A DNA stretch of 64,000 bases from Zopfochytrium polystomum (GCA_025765615.1 JAIVFJ010000099.1:62001-126000); one strand, 5' to 3'. Shown: positions 11,135 through 23,629, numbered from the stretch's first letter. Program-made: numbers and translations. The notes: a model not told the origin generated them from the sequence alone.

Positions 11135-11430
11135 GAACGAAAAAAAGTGGGATGACGTAACTATTCTACAAGACAAACATTCGTGGCGTCAATAGTTCCC
11201 AATGCATACCAAGATTGGCGGCCAAAATTGGATTTCTTGGGGGATGGGCCTTCGTGAGTGTGTAGCGGAATGCATCAGCAACAAAGCCACCACCCACTTC
11301 CCCTGTCGAGTAACCTCACTCACGCTGGTATTGATCCACACTCATGGTGAATTCAATATCTTGCAACACAAACTCAGCCTAATATCGCAACTGCAACAAA
11401 TGTACTCTCTCAGTTCCAACTGAAGCTACC
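11135..11430. other. Intergenic, upstream of Nus1-like gene, running into retroelement
   Basis: About 300 bp with no coding signal. The recognisable copia-derived sequence begins near 11430. Confidence 0.4.
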
Positions 11431-12105
11431 CCAGTGCCATCGCAATGCACTCTGCTGCCTGCTTTGTTAACTCTGAGGCACCTGGGACCACAGATTATTT
11501 TACAGGCGAAGCCACAAGCCACTATGGCTCTTCACAAATGACACTCATGAACCAGCTGCATACACTGATGCATCCTATGGGGCGAACCTGGAGACTGCAC
11601 ATCACGCACTGGATATGTTTTTTTCCACATGGGCGCTGCTGTCTCTTGGGTCTCTTGCAAACAACATTGCGTATCACAATCCTCCACAGAAGCAGAATAC
11701 TACTCACTTTCTGAAGCCTTCCAAGAAGCACAATGGCTCTTGGCCATATTATCAGAGTTGCAACTCCCCGCACAGCAGCCACTTCCAATCCTTGAGGACA
11801 ATCAATCTACATTCGCGCTAGTCCTCAACCCTCTCACACATGCTTGCACAAAACACATTGACATAAGTGCTAATTTCCTCCAACAAGGCGTAGCCACTGG
11901 AGAGATCACTGTACACTACATACCAACCAGCAACCAGATTGCAGACATTCTCACAAAGTCACTCTCAACAAGCACCAGCGACTGACCTCACTACTTGGCC
12001 TCCCACCCCACTCCAACCTTTCAAACACTCTTTCAGTCAAAGCCTCAGACACTTACGCACGCTTTGCATAACAGGTGCTACACCCATGGCCATTGTGCGG
12101 GGGGG
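11430..12105 (+). pseudogene. Ty1/copia RNase H remnant
   Basis: A decayed end of a copia pol. The clearest block is at 11629-11985: GAAVSWVSCKQHCVSQSSTE, then AEYYSLSEAFQEAQWL, KHIDISANFL and the terminal IADILTKSL. This is the order of the copia RNase H C-terminal part. The upstream YTDASYGANLET segment lies in another frame, so at least one frameshift is present. A polypurine-like run (GCGGGGGGG) directly precedes the LTR at 12106, as expected for the 3' end of an LTR retrotransposon. The rest of the element is missing. Confidence 0.8.
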
Positions 12106-12516
12106 TGTTAGCAGGAACTGACTGGTTAGCAGAAGAGGCACAAGACAGACACAAACCTATTATGACTGTCAGTTATCGTTCTTAAGATGCCCATGGGGGA
12201 GCAAGCCACTGCCAATGCAGACCTGGGCGCTGGCTTGTGCTGTTGACAAATACTTCAAGTATTAAGTGGAATGGAAACCTGGTGTCAACAGTTTTCCTCC
12301 TCCTCTGCTCAAGCAGATAATATAGGAGAGGTTTTTACCCTGTGCCAGTCACACTTGTCTAGCAACTATTACATTGTGCATATCATCATCATGTATAAAT
12401 TATTCATAACAGAGTATTTCTCTTTCTCTCCAAGTTGGAGAGAAGGACCACCAGCAAACACACATCTCCACTTCGTTCGCTCCTTCCACTCACTCACTCA
12501 GAGTATACTGTTTACG
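12106..12516 (+). mobile_element. Copia LTR, about 410 bp (3' LTR of the remnant)
   Basis: Starts TGTTAGCAGGAACTGACTGG and ends around CTGTTTAC(G), where other copies end CTGTTTACA. The same LTR recurs at 23,894, 41,430-41,808 (minus), 49,266/52,182 (split) and 62,509. It follows the copia RNase H remnant and a purine tract, which defines it as the 3' LTR. Confidence 0.8.
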
Positions 12517-13563
12517 GTCTCTGTCTCTTGCAATCTGTGGTTTAAAAGGCACTGCATAGTGCCTCTTCAAAACGCTTCCTCCGTCTGTCTCCTTCCAAAG
12601 CAGCTCTACTCAAGGGACCAAAGTGTGCATCAGTGTCTCCAACTTTGTGCGAAAGTTGCTTTTCCCCTTCTTTGAAGATTGCAACCAACCCAAAAGGAGA
12701 AGCAAGGGGTGGAGGCTGAGCCCCTTCCCTGGGGTCACTGGGAGGAGCCAACTGAAATGATACATTGGTTAGGGTGTGAGGCACATCTTGTTTCACTCTG
12801 AGAACAGTCTTCTGCGTAGAAGGAGTGGGGGAGGTGGGAGATGTGTGTTTGTGTGTTTGTTTGAGTGTGGTCCTTCTTCAGAGCTTGGAGAGTGTTGGTG
12901 GGCGCTATTTTAGTGGGCACCAGCAGTCAGCAATCCGGGTCACCAGGGCCTTCAGGGTATGTGGACTTACCGTTTTGGACATCAGGGGATGACCCGAGAC
13001 CCAATGCAGATCAGTGATGTGATACTAACGAAATCCAAGTGTGTGTGCGTGTGTATGGGAGAAAATCCTTTGGACACTCGCACAAGGACGGAAAAAAAGA
13101 AAATCCACCACACAGTCAAGCCCTGACCCAATTGATACATCACGATGGTATGCAATCTGTAAAAGTGCTACTGGCACAAGGGGAATCTCCCATTGCTTGT
13201 TGCCTATTTGGTTGAAGAGGACAAAAACTGTTACGCGGGGTTTCCGTTCCATTACTGGGAGTATTTTTCAACAGCTCTAACCAATGTTTGGGTCTGCATC
13301 GAGCCATCGGCAGTCAAGTCATTCTCCTCATGAGCATTGTTTAGAACGACAGCGGACAGTCACAATAAGATCAGGTACGTCTTTTGGGCAATGCTTTCCA
13401 ACCAAACGAATTTTTCTGAATTTTGCCTCGTTTTCAGTGATACGAGTACAATAGGTCTGAAATAACCAGGATTATTTGTTGCAGACAATGCATACTGCAG
13501 TGATGGACCGAGATGAGAAATCCTCTTGCCATGCACTTGCCATGTCATTTACACATGATTGTA
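12517..13563. other. Intergenic repeat-derived sequence, no gene seen
   Basis: About 1 kb without credible ORFs. A segment near 12950-13010 (…GGACTTACCG…GACCCAATGCA) resembles one at 24,330-24,410, so this looks like dispersed repeat debris. A GT-rich tract lies at 12840-12860 and 13040-13055. Confidence 0.4.
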
Positions 13564-14107
13564 TTAGGTCGCAAGGTCAAGAAGGGCGACAACCTCATCG
13601 ACTGGCATCATAACTGCCACTGAGCGCACCCCGTCAGTGGAGAGGAAGATTTCGCATGTTCCGCGACCACCATCCGCAACCCGATACACTGCCTTCGGGT
13701 CGATAAGTATCCTCAAAAACCTGCTTCCCGGCTTCGGTTTGGTCATGGTGTTGCGGATGTCCACCAACCCACCAGCCTCTCCGACCACCATGGAGCTCTG
13801 AAACTCGAGGAGCTCAGGAAGCTTGAGGCGAAGTGTGTCAAAGGTGTAATTGAGAATTGCTGTAGTTGCCCCCTCGGTGGATGCAAGAACCGATGGGGGC
13901 TTGTTCCAGTGTTCTCTGACGACCCTAAATTGCAAGCCGTTTCAACGTAGCTCCGAAGAAAGAAAACTGCACAAAGATAAGAGCAACTTACAGAATTGAC
14001 TTTAAGGAAATATACTCCATCCGGTTTCCCGTCTTGATGAAGTTCCGGAGGTGGTGGGGTGGAGGGGTCCACGGTGGCGGATCGCCTGAATCTTCAACCT
14101 CGCTCAT
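13564..14107 (-). CDS. Small unknown protein, two exons
   Basis: Exons 14107-13992 and 13924-13564 join in frame (phase 2) to 158 aa. The start MSEVEDSGDPPPWTPPPHH is proline-rich. The junction reads MEYISLKSI-L-VVREHWNKPP. The body is a mixed alpha/beta globular sequence with LRLKLPELLEFQSS and GSRFLRILIDPKAVYRV. No signal peptide or membrane helix is seen. The alternative start at 14072 lies in the wrong frame for the splice, so 14107 is chosen. It is divergent from the Hir3/CABIN1-like gene with 63 bp between starts. I do not recognise the family. Confidence 0.55.
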
Positions 14108-14170
14108 CGTTGATTTGGGATTCAAAAAGGCGGGTGGCGCTCGACTCTGCCACACAAGACCTTGTCAAAC
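14108..14170. promoter_or_regulatory. 63-bp bidirectional promoter
   Basis: The complete interval between the starts of the small unknown gene and the Hir3/CABIN1-like gene. No TATA box is visible. Confidence 0.35.
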
Positions 14171-17100
14171 ATGTTCCGCGCCCTGAATGCCGACGAGGAA
14201 GGTGCCGCTGGCGATGCCAACAACGCGACGGCTTCCCGGTCGCGCGAGATGGAGGTACTTTAGTTTGTTGCGAGTATGGCGTCCTTCGGGGGTCGATAAC
14301 ATCCGTAGGTGGAGGAATGCCTCGAGACATACACCCGCGTCGTGAAGCTTCAGCAAGGAGGTGCTTTCAGCGCTGCCAAATTGGAGTACGAAGAGCTTCT
14401 TGCGAGGCCACTTTTTTCACTTTGTAGCATCAATAGGGTAGTTAATTTTTCCCTACAAGCCCGCGAAAAATGTACTAACGATGGTCCAACTGATGCCGAC
14501 TCGCTACAATGCAGGTCCAGCGAATTCAGGACTCTCCCATCCACACACTATTCTTTGTTGTATTCAGTAATTATGCGCGGGTCTTGGAGAAACTTGACAG
14601 GACACGGGAGTCCCTTAGATGGTATCAAAAGGTACGGCCATAGTTTCGGAAAAGCGAGGAGTAACCTTCGATGTAAGGCTGTTTCAATTGACCCAACAAG
14701 CAGCGCAACGTGGCGCCGCATTGGGACGATTGCCCTTTCCGAGCGAGAATATCGAATCGCATGCGAAGCATTCGAAAGCGGCTTGCAGTGCTCTGAAACC
14801 TCCACAGATTTTTGGCTGTGCCTCGATGGTCTGTGCCAGGTATGAAAGTCGACGCTCAGCGACCCTGGTTGGTAAATTTCCCGCTCAGGCGACGCTTCAA
14901 AGTGGAGACCTGCTTTCGTGCAAAGCTGTTGTCAAATTCGCTCTCGACCTGGACGCCAAATTCGCTCCAGCGAAGGAGCTGTACAATTTACTGCGTGATT
15001 CCAGGTTGCCCCCTTCATTCATCGCTGCTGGAGGTCGCTGATTTTCCCTAGTAAACTTGCCATCGCACGGAAGAACATAACGCCGACAGGTTTGTCGCAG
15101 GCGGTGTTGGCAAAAGCCTCAACATTTTACAGGACTGTATCAATTAAAAGCCACACCGTACAAATATCCTGTGCAATCCGTAAACTGGGTCGACTTAAGT
15201 CGAATGCTGCTTAAGCTGACAGCAACGAACGCAACGTAATTAAGCCTCCGAAATCTTTTCCATTCATTAACCCTTTTGCGCAAAGAATTGCATTGAGTTC
15301 AAATAATGTTTCAGTCGAACTTACCCATGCTCTTGTAGCTCCATTGCACGTTGGCCAATCTGCTCTGGAGGAATCGCTTCCAAATGCTGAATTAGAACCC
15401 CAAACCAATGGTGGTACGGAAGATTCGGACGTCTATATTTTCCCCCAAGCGGGTCTCTTGGATGACTCAATGGTCGTGACAAAAAAACGACGCAGAAAGG
15501 CAGAATCCACAAGGTAGAATATTGTTGCTCCCGCCCTGGCTAACCTCAACACAAGGGTCTCCAAGCGTGCTCGCACAAAAGACCACCCAGTAGCCGTAAC
15601 TGATGGGAATTTAATGAGCGACGAGGAATTTGAGGCCGCTTTGAACGAAAAACTTCCCTCCTGCTACCCGCATCATTTTGGCTGGGAGGGCGATGACGAA
15701 AGTATTGCTCGTATGTGCAAGGAACTACGGCGCTTGGTCGATCCGGCTTGTGAAAGCGATGGGGAGGCAGAAATGTCTGTTTTTCACGCTTGCATACTTC
15801 AAAGAAACAACTTACCTTTCTGTTACACGCTTCTCCAAGGTCCAGCACACGTGAGAAGCAACAGAGCTCTCCAGAACATTTTAACATCTCGTTGGAGCAA
15901 GATGCAAGCGCCCCTTTTTCGGTGGAGAGACTTGAGAAGTTGCTCCTGGAATCGGATGGGCTCGATCTCAGTCAAATTGTTATCAAGTTCCTCCAGTATT
16001 GTTTCGTCGATTGGGCAAATTTTGTCTCGATTACCAGCTGGAATGAGCAGACTCCACCTTGGCCTGTTGGTTTGCCGGACTCCCTTGTTGATCTCCTCAG
16101 CTACCTTGGAACAATTGGTTACCATTACAGAGTCGCACGAAAAGTCTCATCTGCTGATGGCGGTTCCGAAGAAGAGGCTATTTTTGCGATGCGGGTACGC
16201 ACAAATTTTTGTGAATCGCTCGTAATGCAACGAATGTAGGTATATTTTGGCATCGCAGAATTGTACTTGTCGCGGATCATGGAAGAAGAATCCAGCGCAG
16301 CTGTTCAAAGTCTGTGGGATTCCTTTGAGCCTTGGTGGTTTTCACTTCAATGCAGCGTTGACATCTATGCAAATCGTGCCAAATCTCATGAGTCTGCGCT
16401 GGATCGGATTCGGTCGGACTGTTAATGTGGAGTTGAACAGCTTCTAACACAAATATACAGATTTTCGTACTTAAGCGCTAAAATCCTTGATTTGCAAAAA
16501 TTTCCGGAGGAAGCTGTTGAAGCTTACCAGCGGTGCCTTCGTGATATGGTCACTGACAGTGTTGCGAGCTTCAAAGTCAGTTTTTCGAGGTACGACGCCA
16601 GTCCACACAGCTCAACTATGATTTCCTCATTCATGTTCCCCCATAATTTACCTTCAGTACCGAAATTGTTGAGCCGTCATCTGTCAAGAAGAGAATTTAC
16701 TTCTTGACGATTCAAAGCTACGTGTTGGGCGCAATGGCTTCATATCGTCAGAGGAACTTCCGTGAGGTTGTCAATCGCCTCAGCATGGTTTTTCTTGGAG
16801 TGGAATCCCCACTTGCTGATGAAAAGTGGGGATTGAAAGTCGACGAACTTGATGACGGTGAAACTCTCGCCATCGCTCGGAAGATTTGTTTTGAGAGCTT
16901 GTCTATGCCCGTTCGCCATGAGTTGATGCAAAGTCTTTCAATGGTTCGTCAAAGGAGCTCTGCACTCCATGTATCACTTAAAATAAAACAGGCGTTGATG
17001 GAGACAGGATGTACCGAGCTTGCTTTTGTGGGACACGTCCGCTCACTTTGGGAGCTGATGAGGCATGCCAGCGTGGTGAACGTTGATTCAAATCTGATCG

Positions 17101-20100
17101 ATAAGGTAACGCTCCATAATGGGCGATGTTGAAATCTAACGTCTTCAGATTAATCATCTATCAAGTGAATTAGTCGAGGCATTGCGGAACGACTCGGACA
17201 GCCAACTACTTGAGGGTACGTGCAATGCGACGAATCAACTTTCTGATGTTCCGAAGGAGTTCAGCGTCGATCCGCTGAAGTGGATCTCTCTCGCCAGCAG
17301 TTTTTAGAGTATGGGCGGTGCAACACTTTCGCGGAGTTTGTCGCCTCTGTTCTTGCCGCTGTCCGAATGGCTTGGTTTCTAATGCGTCAAGCGACTGAGA
17401 TTAAGTTACCGGATGTCCTCGGCGAGTTTGTAACCAATAGTTGGAAACTTATGCTATTCCTTGCGAAGGCATTTCGCAAGATGACGCAAGCAGACGAATC
17501 AACTTCCCCGTCAGACCCGCTGCCATTGATCGAGGAAGAGGAGTATTTTGGGCTAATAAGCCTTGTGCATAGCCAGCTGGGAGAAGTAGGGCTGTGTTCT
17601 GCCGACAAAGGTTCGACTTCAGCTCGTGAAGCCCATTAACAACTCTGAGTAGGTGACTTTCTGAAGATTTGTTTAAACGAGTTGTCGACAAAACCGAATC
17701 CCTCAGCCAACTGGGAGGTTTACCAGTGCTATTGCTGTCTTTATTCGATTGTCATAACTGTGAGATGATAGCTCGCTTTGCTCGTGTTACCAACCAAATG
17801 TCAGATCGACCCTGATCACCCCATGATGGAACATAATGCACCACCGTTAGAATTCACGAAAAGCGCCGCAGTCTCTGTTTACCGCACTATCTATGGCTTT
17901 ATTATTGAGAAGCTAGAGGCCAAAAATTACCGCGCGATATCGACGGATGTTCGTGATGCCCTTGAGCAAATATCAGAAGTGTTTCCAGAACCTCCATGGG
18001 AAAACAGTTAATGCTTAAGTGTGCAATATTGCATAACAATAATGACCCTTTCCAGAATTCATAGCATACAATAGAGACCTGATCACCCAGCTACTGTCGA
18101 GCGAAATTAAAATGATTCAGCCTTCACAGATAATACCGCTGGCAACTTTTGAAGTAAAAGATTGTAATATCCCCGGTAAACCGCATCAACTCCAAAACGG
18201 TAGCTCATTTACAAAAAATGTATTTAGAGATTTATCAAAGTATTTTTTGCCTTCGAGGAAAACTTGCCTCATTGCAGCCAAAGCCTCGCGGTATCGCAGT
18301 CAAATCAGTGAAAATCCTTGAAAATATGGAGTTAGCCACTGAGGACTTCCTGGTTGGTACATAAAGCGTGTTGACGCTTTATTTCATTATCTCAAAAAGA
18401 GTATTAGCATGATCTGTACATAAATCCTCGAAGCTTCGAGACCTGGTTATCCTTGGCCTCAATTTATTCGAATCTGGCGAATGAATGCTTGGCGTGGAGT
18501 GCAAACCAGATCTCCGAAAACTTCGCTGATATTCGAACTTATCAGATGGTTAGCCAACTACTTCGTTCAATTGCACGTCTAACCCCGCGCTAAACGCTGG
18601 TAGAAATCATATCACTGTTTCTGTCAAGCACTGGCCCTTCTCAAGGAATCAACGACCACTCCGCAAGTGTTTTCCGCCAAGTTTTTGGAAATTTGGTCCG
18701 GTTTGGGCTGGCTTTGTTACTCTATTTTGGCGAAACCCATGAGCTGCGCAGCCGTCAAATCGAGCCAGAGAAAAGTTCTTTCAGTCTGGAGCGAGCGGGC
18801 AAATGCAGTCGGCTGTAATAATGCTACAAACGGAGGCATCACGTTGGGCACTGGACCTTCTGACCGTTCTGATGAACTTCCAAGATTGTGGATTGCGAAG
18901 ACTGGCTACACATGTTTTGCACACGCAATGAAGTATGACTCAAAAGATTGGCAGCTTCCCCTCATGGCAGCAAAGTTCCTTATGAAGAGTCGAAGGAAGT
19001 CGAACGTCAGTCGATTTCATATCTTCCCTTCTATCTCCGCGCTAACCCTATGAATCCATCAGCGTATTATTGAGCTGCTAAAAAGCTCCATGGCGTTGGT
19101 GCCGAAAATTTGGTCAACCAAAGAGCAGGAGAATATCATTGACCCGCATTATGTGCTTGTTTCTTATTTGTGTAAGCGCGTCTGGGACAACTCTTTGGAG
19201 GTACGAAAGATGCATCATCGCTAGTCCGTTCTTAAGTTCAATCAGCCTGCCGATGTTGATGAGCACCTTGCCGAGCGAGACCCAAAGTCCGTTGATGGGA
19301 GTGACTTTTTAAACAGAGCAAACGGCGGTGATGCGGATCCAAGAATAAGAGCTTTCAAGCGACTCGCTCTCGAAATTCTTTATCTGCGGAGCTTGGACAA
19401 AAAGCGCTGGCAACACAAACCCACTTGGAAGGTACGGCTTGCTCCAACTCAAATAAGAACGTGGTTTTGGCCCAACACTGTCGATTGCCGGTGGGGACAG
19501 AAATGTCTGCTTTCAGATAGGTCAGGACCTGTCCGACCCTTCCACCCTGCCAAATATGATTGCTCCTTCATGCGGTCACTGGCAATCGACCGTGCTGGCA
19601 GAGTCGCGAAACTCTACGGTCTCACCACCGCAATCGTAATTTTCGAATTTTAGTTGCACTGGATCTACAAGGAAATTTTTGGCGATGTGGAAAAGGCAAA
19701 GATGGAGTTGATGTCCCTGTTCCAACTCAAGTCCGTTTCAAGGAGTTTCAACAATTTTTGGAAGCCCGAATTTGAAAGGTGAGCCTGAATATGTGCCCAA
19801 TTTTCCTCACGTACCCACACAAATTAGGCCCGGTCGCCACTTTGTATTCATCCACCAATACACTTCAGCCATCATACCGCTTTTGCGCGCCACAAACGAT
19901 CTAGAGTCCCTGAAAAATCTCGGCCGAAAAGTTAGAAAAGCCGACGATTCCTTGCTCTACCCGCAAACGATATGGCGTGCGTGCTTCGAGGCCTCGGTTC
20001 AGGTCCTCAGATCCCATGTCCCAGATTGGGAGCGGTCGCTTCGGCTGCTCGTTGACGCGTACACCGTATCCGAGTTCCTTGGAATAGCGGTACAGACCGA

Positions 20101-21173
20101 GAGGGCCGCGTTTTTACCATCTTCCATGGCAGCAGCAGACAACGGAAAAGGAGAGACTTTGCAGCAGCTTTTACTGTCCGCGTTTCAAATCAAGAAGCTC
20201 AATGAAGGAGACGAGGATGAGAGCGAGGTGCGGTTGCGCAGCTTTGTAAAGTAAATCGCGGTGGCTTACAGGCTTTTTGCAGCTCTCAAACCTGATGGTC
20301 GGGCTTTACTGCGACATTTTTCTCCAAACCCGGATAGCTTTCGTGGACGACGGCCCTCGACCGGCCATACCTTTGGCAGGCATTCTCCCTAATGCCATGG
20401 TGATAAGTCCCGATCGACGGCAACAATTCCTTGCCGCGATATTGAAGCGAGTGCTTATTGTCTGCAAAATGCCACAGCAAAAGGTATGCCTCTGAAGCCT
20501 CATACCTCGAGAGTTCAACAAATAACCCCAACGGCTATTTGCCCACGTTCCTCGCTCACTTTTCAGCGCCAGTCGTTGCCGGAATCCGTGGAAGGGGCAT
20601 CAGAAGCATCAAACAAGCCGGCTCCAGCGGCAGAAAACGGCGGCAGAGACGGTTCCCGCCACTTCCTCGGCGGCGGCGGCGGCGGCGGCGGCGACCGATT
20701 CAGACATGCCTGATGTCGAACCGGTCGCAGCGGTAGTTGCGGCAGAGTCGGACGAATGGCCCGAAGGGGAAATGCCTCCGCCTCTGCCACCGGCGGCAGC
20801 TGCAGTCGCAGACGTAAGCGCAAACACAAACGCAGATGCTGATGCAGACGCCGACGCGAATGCGGATGCTGCAAGGGGCGGTGGGCATCTCTCCGGCGGA
20901 AAGCTCTCGTCGGCCGGGATAACAGGTGGTGGCGGAGAGCCTGCGAACGGCCAGCCATTTGCGATGGAGGGCGGTTTCGGTGTCGGAGTGGAAGTGGGAG
21001 TGGGAGTGGGAGTGGGAGTGGGACATGGCGAAGGAGCGAGCGAGGGAGAGGGAATAGTGGGCGAGGAGGACGCGAGTGCGGGTGCGTGCGTGGACGTGGA
21101 AGTGGTGGACGCGGCGGTGACCGAGTTGGCTGTGGTCCCCATCGAGGACGCTCCCAAAAATCCATTTCTGTGA
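14171..21173 (+). CDS. HIR histone-chaperone complex subunit, Hir3/CABIN1-like, about 20 exons
   Basis: The product starts MFRALNADEEG. Clear early exons are 14171-14254, 14309-14437, 14515-14631, 14678-14839 and 14889-15004, all in frame. They encode TPR-like helices (KLEYEELLARPLF; SNYARVLEKLDRTRESLRWY; SSATWRRIGTIALSEREYRI; CLDGLCQ) in the order seen in CABIN1/Hir3. A basic KKRRRKAE/SKRARTKDH segment follows near 15,490-15,580. Later coding blocks include VYQCYCCLYSIVI near 17,730 and RSFETWLSLASIYSNLA near 18,440. A family block, KPEFE-RPGRHFVFIHQYTS, spans an intron at about 19,774-19,828. The complex deposits H3-H4 independently of replication. Exons are small and introns short throughout; the exact number is uncertain. 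The 3' end is Ala/Gly/Pro/Asp repeat-rich and its frame after about 20,650 needs either a 44-nt intron or another solution. Confidence 0.75.
20996..21030 (+). repeat. GGGAGT hexamer tandem repeat in Hir3-like 3' coding end
   Basis: About five direct copies of a GAGTGG-type hexamer encode Gly-Val repeats. An Ala-Asp repeat (ADADADADANADA) precedes it near 20,830-20,870. Length variation is likely. Confidence 0.6.
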
Positions 21174-21311
21174 AACGCCGCGTGGGCGGTGGTTGATCGC
21201 GATCGATGCATGGGATTTGAAATCTCCTCCAAACAAAAACAATCAAAAAGGATCGAGCGAAACCAGAAACCAAAGTCTTGAATTGCGAACAGCTCGATTC
21301 GACATTGCATC

Positions 21312-22664
21312 ATGCCCCTCGTTCTGGTGAGTGGGAGCAGCCGCAAGCCTGCAACCCATTTGATGATGAAGATGATGATGATGATGATGATGATGGTGTT
21401 GGTGGTGGCGATCGGTTTGTTGGCCTAATCCTTTGGCGCGCCTTCTCCCCCCTTGTGTCGCCCCGTCTCTCCACTCCCCACCAAAGGTTACCGGTGTCAC
21501 TGGCTTCATTGCCGCTCACGTTGCGCACGAGCTCCTGTCGAACGGCTACCACGTCCGCGGAACGCTTCGCAGCATCGACAAGGGCGAGTACCTCAAGTCG
21601 GTCCTGCCCCACCCGGAGAACCTGTCGTTTGTGGTGGTGAAGGACCTGATCGACGAGGGCGCGTTCGACGAGGCCGTTAAGGGCGTCGACTACGTGATTC
21701 ACTGCGCGTCGCCGTTCCACTACAAGGTGCAGGACGCCTACAAGGACCTGATCAACCCCGCCGTCCTCGGGACCACCGGCATCCTCAAGTCCGTCGCCGC
21801 CCACGCCCCCTCCGTTAAACGCGTCGTCATCACCTCGTCCATGGCCGCCGTTCGCACCCAGACCCCCACCAACCCAGAGGGCCTGTCCGAGTTGGACTGG
21901 AACAATGGCGCGGTCGAAGGCCTGGAAAAGCAGGGCGCCAGCACCCCGCCGGGCATTGCCTACCCGGCGTCAAAGACTCTGGCCGAAAGGGTGGGTTGGG
22001 TTGGGGGGTGGGCGCGGCGCTTTCTTTGCTCTGGGTCGCTTCGTTTGGAGATCTGACGCTGTGCTTCTCTCGTTACAGGCCGCGTGGGACTTTTTGAAAG
22101 AGTCCCCTCGCTCTTTTGACCTCGTTGCTTGCAACCCTCCGTTTGTTTACGGTCCACTATTGCAGAAGGTCACGTCCGTCGACGAGGTCAACACGTCGGT
22201 AGGTCATCTTTCCCCCCACTCTCGTCTTTGATCGATTTCATATGAGATCGTGCCAACGTATAGTAATATTCCCCTCCCCCCTTTCTTTTTCGTGTGCCCT
22301 TCTTTAGTGCAAGTACATCGCCGACTACCTGACCGGCACGACGACCAAGATTCTCCCGATCGCCGCCGGCTTCGTCGACGTGCGGGACGTCGCCCACGGT
22401 CACGTCCGCGCTCTGACAGTTCCCGAAGCCGGAGGAAACCGCTTCATCCTCTCCGGAGGCTCCGCCTCGCACGAGGAGCTGGTGGCGGTCCTTCGCAAGG
22501 CCTTCCCCGACCGCACGTTCCCGCCCGCCGGCGAAACTCAAACGTCTGTTCCTCTGAGAGAGATCAACACCAAGGCGCGGAAGGTCCTCGGGGTCGAGTT
22601 CCGCACATTGGAGCAGACCGTCAAGGACACCGCCGACAGTCTCATTGAAAAGTTGAAGATTTGA
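21312..22664 (+). CDS. NAD(P)-dependent epimerase/dehydratase-family reductase (Gre2/dihydroflavonol-reductase-like), copy 1
   Basis: Exons 21312-21326, 21487-21990, 22079-22198 and 22308-22664 give 331 aa. The first exon codes only five residues, MPLVL, which complete the Rossmann motif VTGVTGFIAAHV after splicing. Further family marks are HVRGTLRS (cofactor-discriminating basic residue after beta2), CASPF, VVITSSMAAV, the catalytic Tyr-Lys as YPASK, and CNPPFVYGPLL. This is the extended short-chain dehydrogenase type near yeast Gre2 and plant DFR/CCR. Substrate is unknown; an aldehyde or ketone is likely. The gene at 32,007-33,399 is a paralogue with identical exon lengths. The upstream intron holds a GATGAT run and a second repeat-rich segment. 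Confidence 0.9.
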
Positions 22665-22919
22665 GCTTCTTTTTTTTTCGCTTTTGATCTCAGGAGAACC
22701 GTTGGGTTGTCTCAATACAGCATGCTCACATTTACGTCGCAAATAGTGAAGGAGCTTTTCAAATGACATAGCGCCAGTTCGTCGATTTTTTTTTCGGAAA
22801 AAAAAAGCATGTGGAAGTCTGACACCTGGCGGAAGATGGGCGATGAAGCGCGGGGCTGACATCTCCCCTTCCCCATTCCTCTTCTTCATTTATTCTTCGC
22901 CTTCTTTTCCTCGCACTCT

Positions 22920-22981
<62 letters not shown>

Positions 22982-23150
22982 TCTCTCTCCCTCTCTCTCA
23001 CACATTCACTTGCAGATAATGTCTCCAGGCCTCATTGAACGTTCCTAATGTTTGTTTATTGGTCGGTGGTGATGGTTTAAGTCATTACTGGCTGAGGGTT
23101 GGTTTGTACAACAGGCGGGATAAGAATTTTCCATAGATCTTCTCATGTGC
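22665..23150. other. Intergenic with long CT microsatellite
   Basis: The (CT)n tract at about 22,920-23,000 is roughly 80 bp. No gene is seen. Confidence 0.6.
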
Positions 23151-23500
23151 CACGAGAAGGAGATAGCCGAGTTGGTCCAGCCCAATGTTCTGCAGGGTTA
23201 TGCAGACGCCAGTTATGCTGAGTAGGAGGGGTGTTGAAGCTGTTTCGGTAATGTATTCCTTCTAGCTGGGGCTGCGGTGAACGGGTTGAGCAAAACCAAA
23301 GTACAGTTGCTCTGTCTTTGACTGAGGCAGAAAGAAATGCCTTGCAGAGGCGGTAAAAGAAGTGAGCTGGACAAAGACCAAGGAAGATAACATGTCGACC
23401 ATAGCAATTGTCATGAATCTGGTGCACCATGGTTGTGTCAACACACTGAGCGTCGGGTTGGTTTATTTACGTCAGGAGCTCAAGGAGCAGAATATCCAGT
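23150..23500 (+). pseudogene. Copia RNase H remnant
   Basis: In shifting plus-strand frames I can read GYADASYAE, then GNVFLLAGAAVNGLSK, STVALSLTEAE and ALAEAVKEVSWTK, the copia RNase H order. At least three frameshifts or stops break it. It ends against the gypsy-type LTR at 23,502. Confidence 0.7.
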
Positions 23501-23520
23501 TTGTTATGAATCACCCTCTG

Positions 23521-23629
23521 GAAACCTCTGGAACCTTCTAGAACATTCCTTCATGGAACCTTCTGGAACCTTCTGGAACCTTCTAGAACATTCCTTCATG
23601 GAACCTTGCGGAACCTTCTGGAACCTTCT
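23521..23629 (+). promoter_or_regulatory. Heat-shock-element-like array (GAAnnTTCnn)
   Basis: Read in 5-bp steps, the units are GAA, CTC, GAA, TTC, GAA, TTC, TCA, GAA, TTC, GAA, TTC, GAA, TTC, GAA, TTC, TCA, GAA, TTG, GAA, TTC, GAA, TTC. This is about 22 consecutive pentamer slots, most of them perfect alternating nGAAn/nTTCn, the binding pattern of heat-shock factor. Three or more such units are normally enough for HSF. Confidence 0.7.

Noticed and set aside
13743..14072. Alternative start at 14,072 for the small unknown gene
   Set aside because: Its frame cannot be spliced to the second exon; the start at 14,107 gives a phase match.
22759..23001. Arg-Glu repeat ORF on the minus strand
   Set aside because: It is the (CT)n microsatellite read in reverse.
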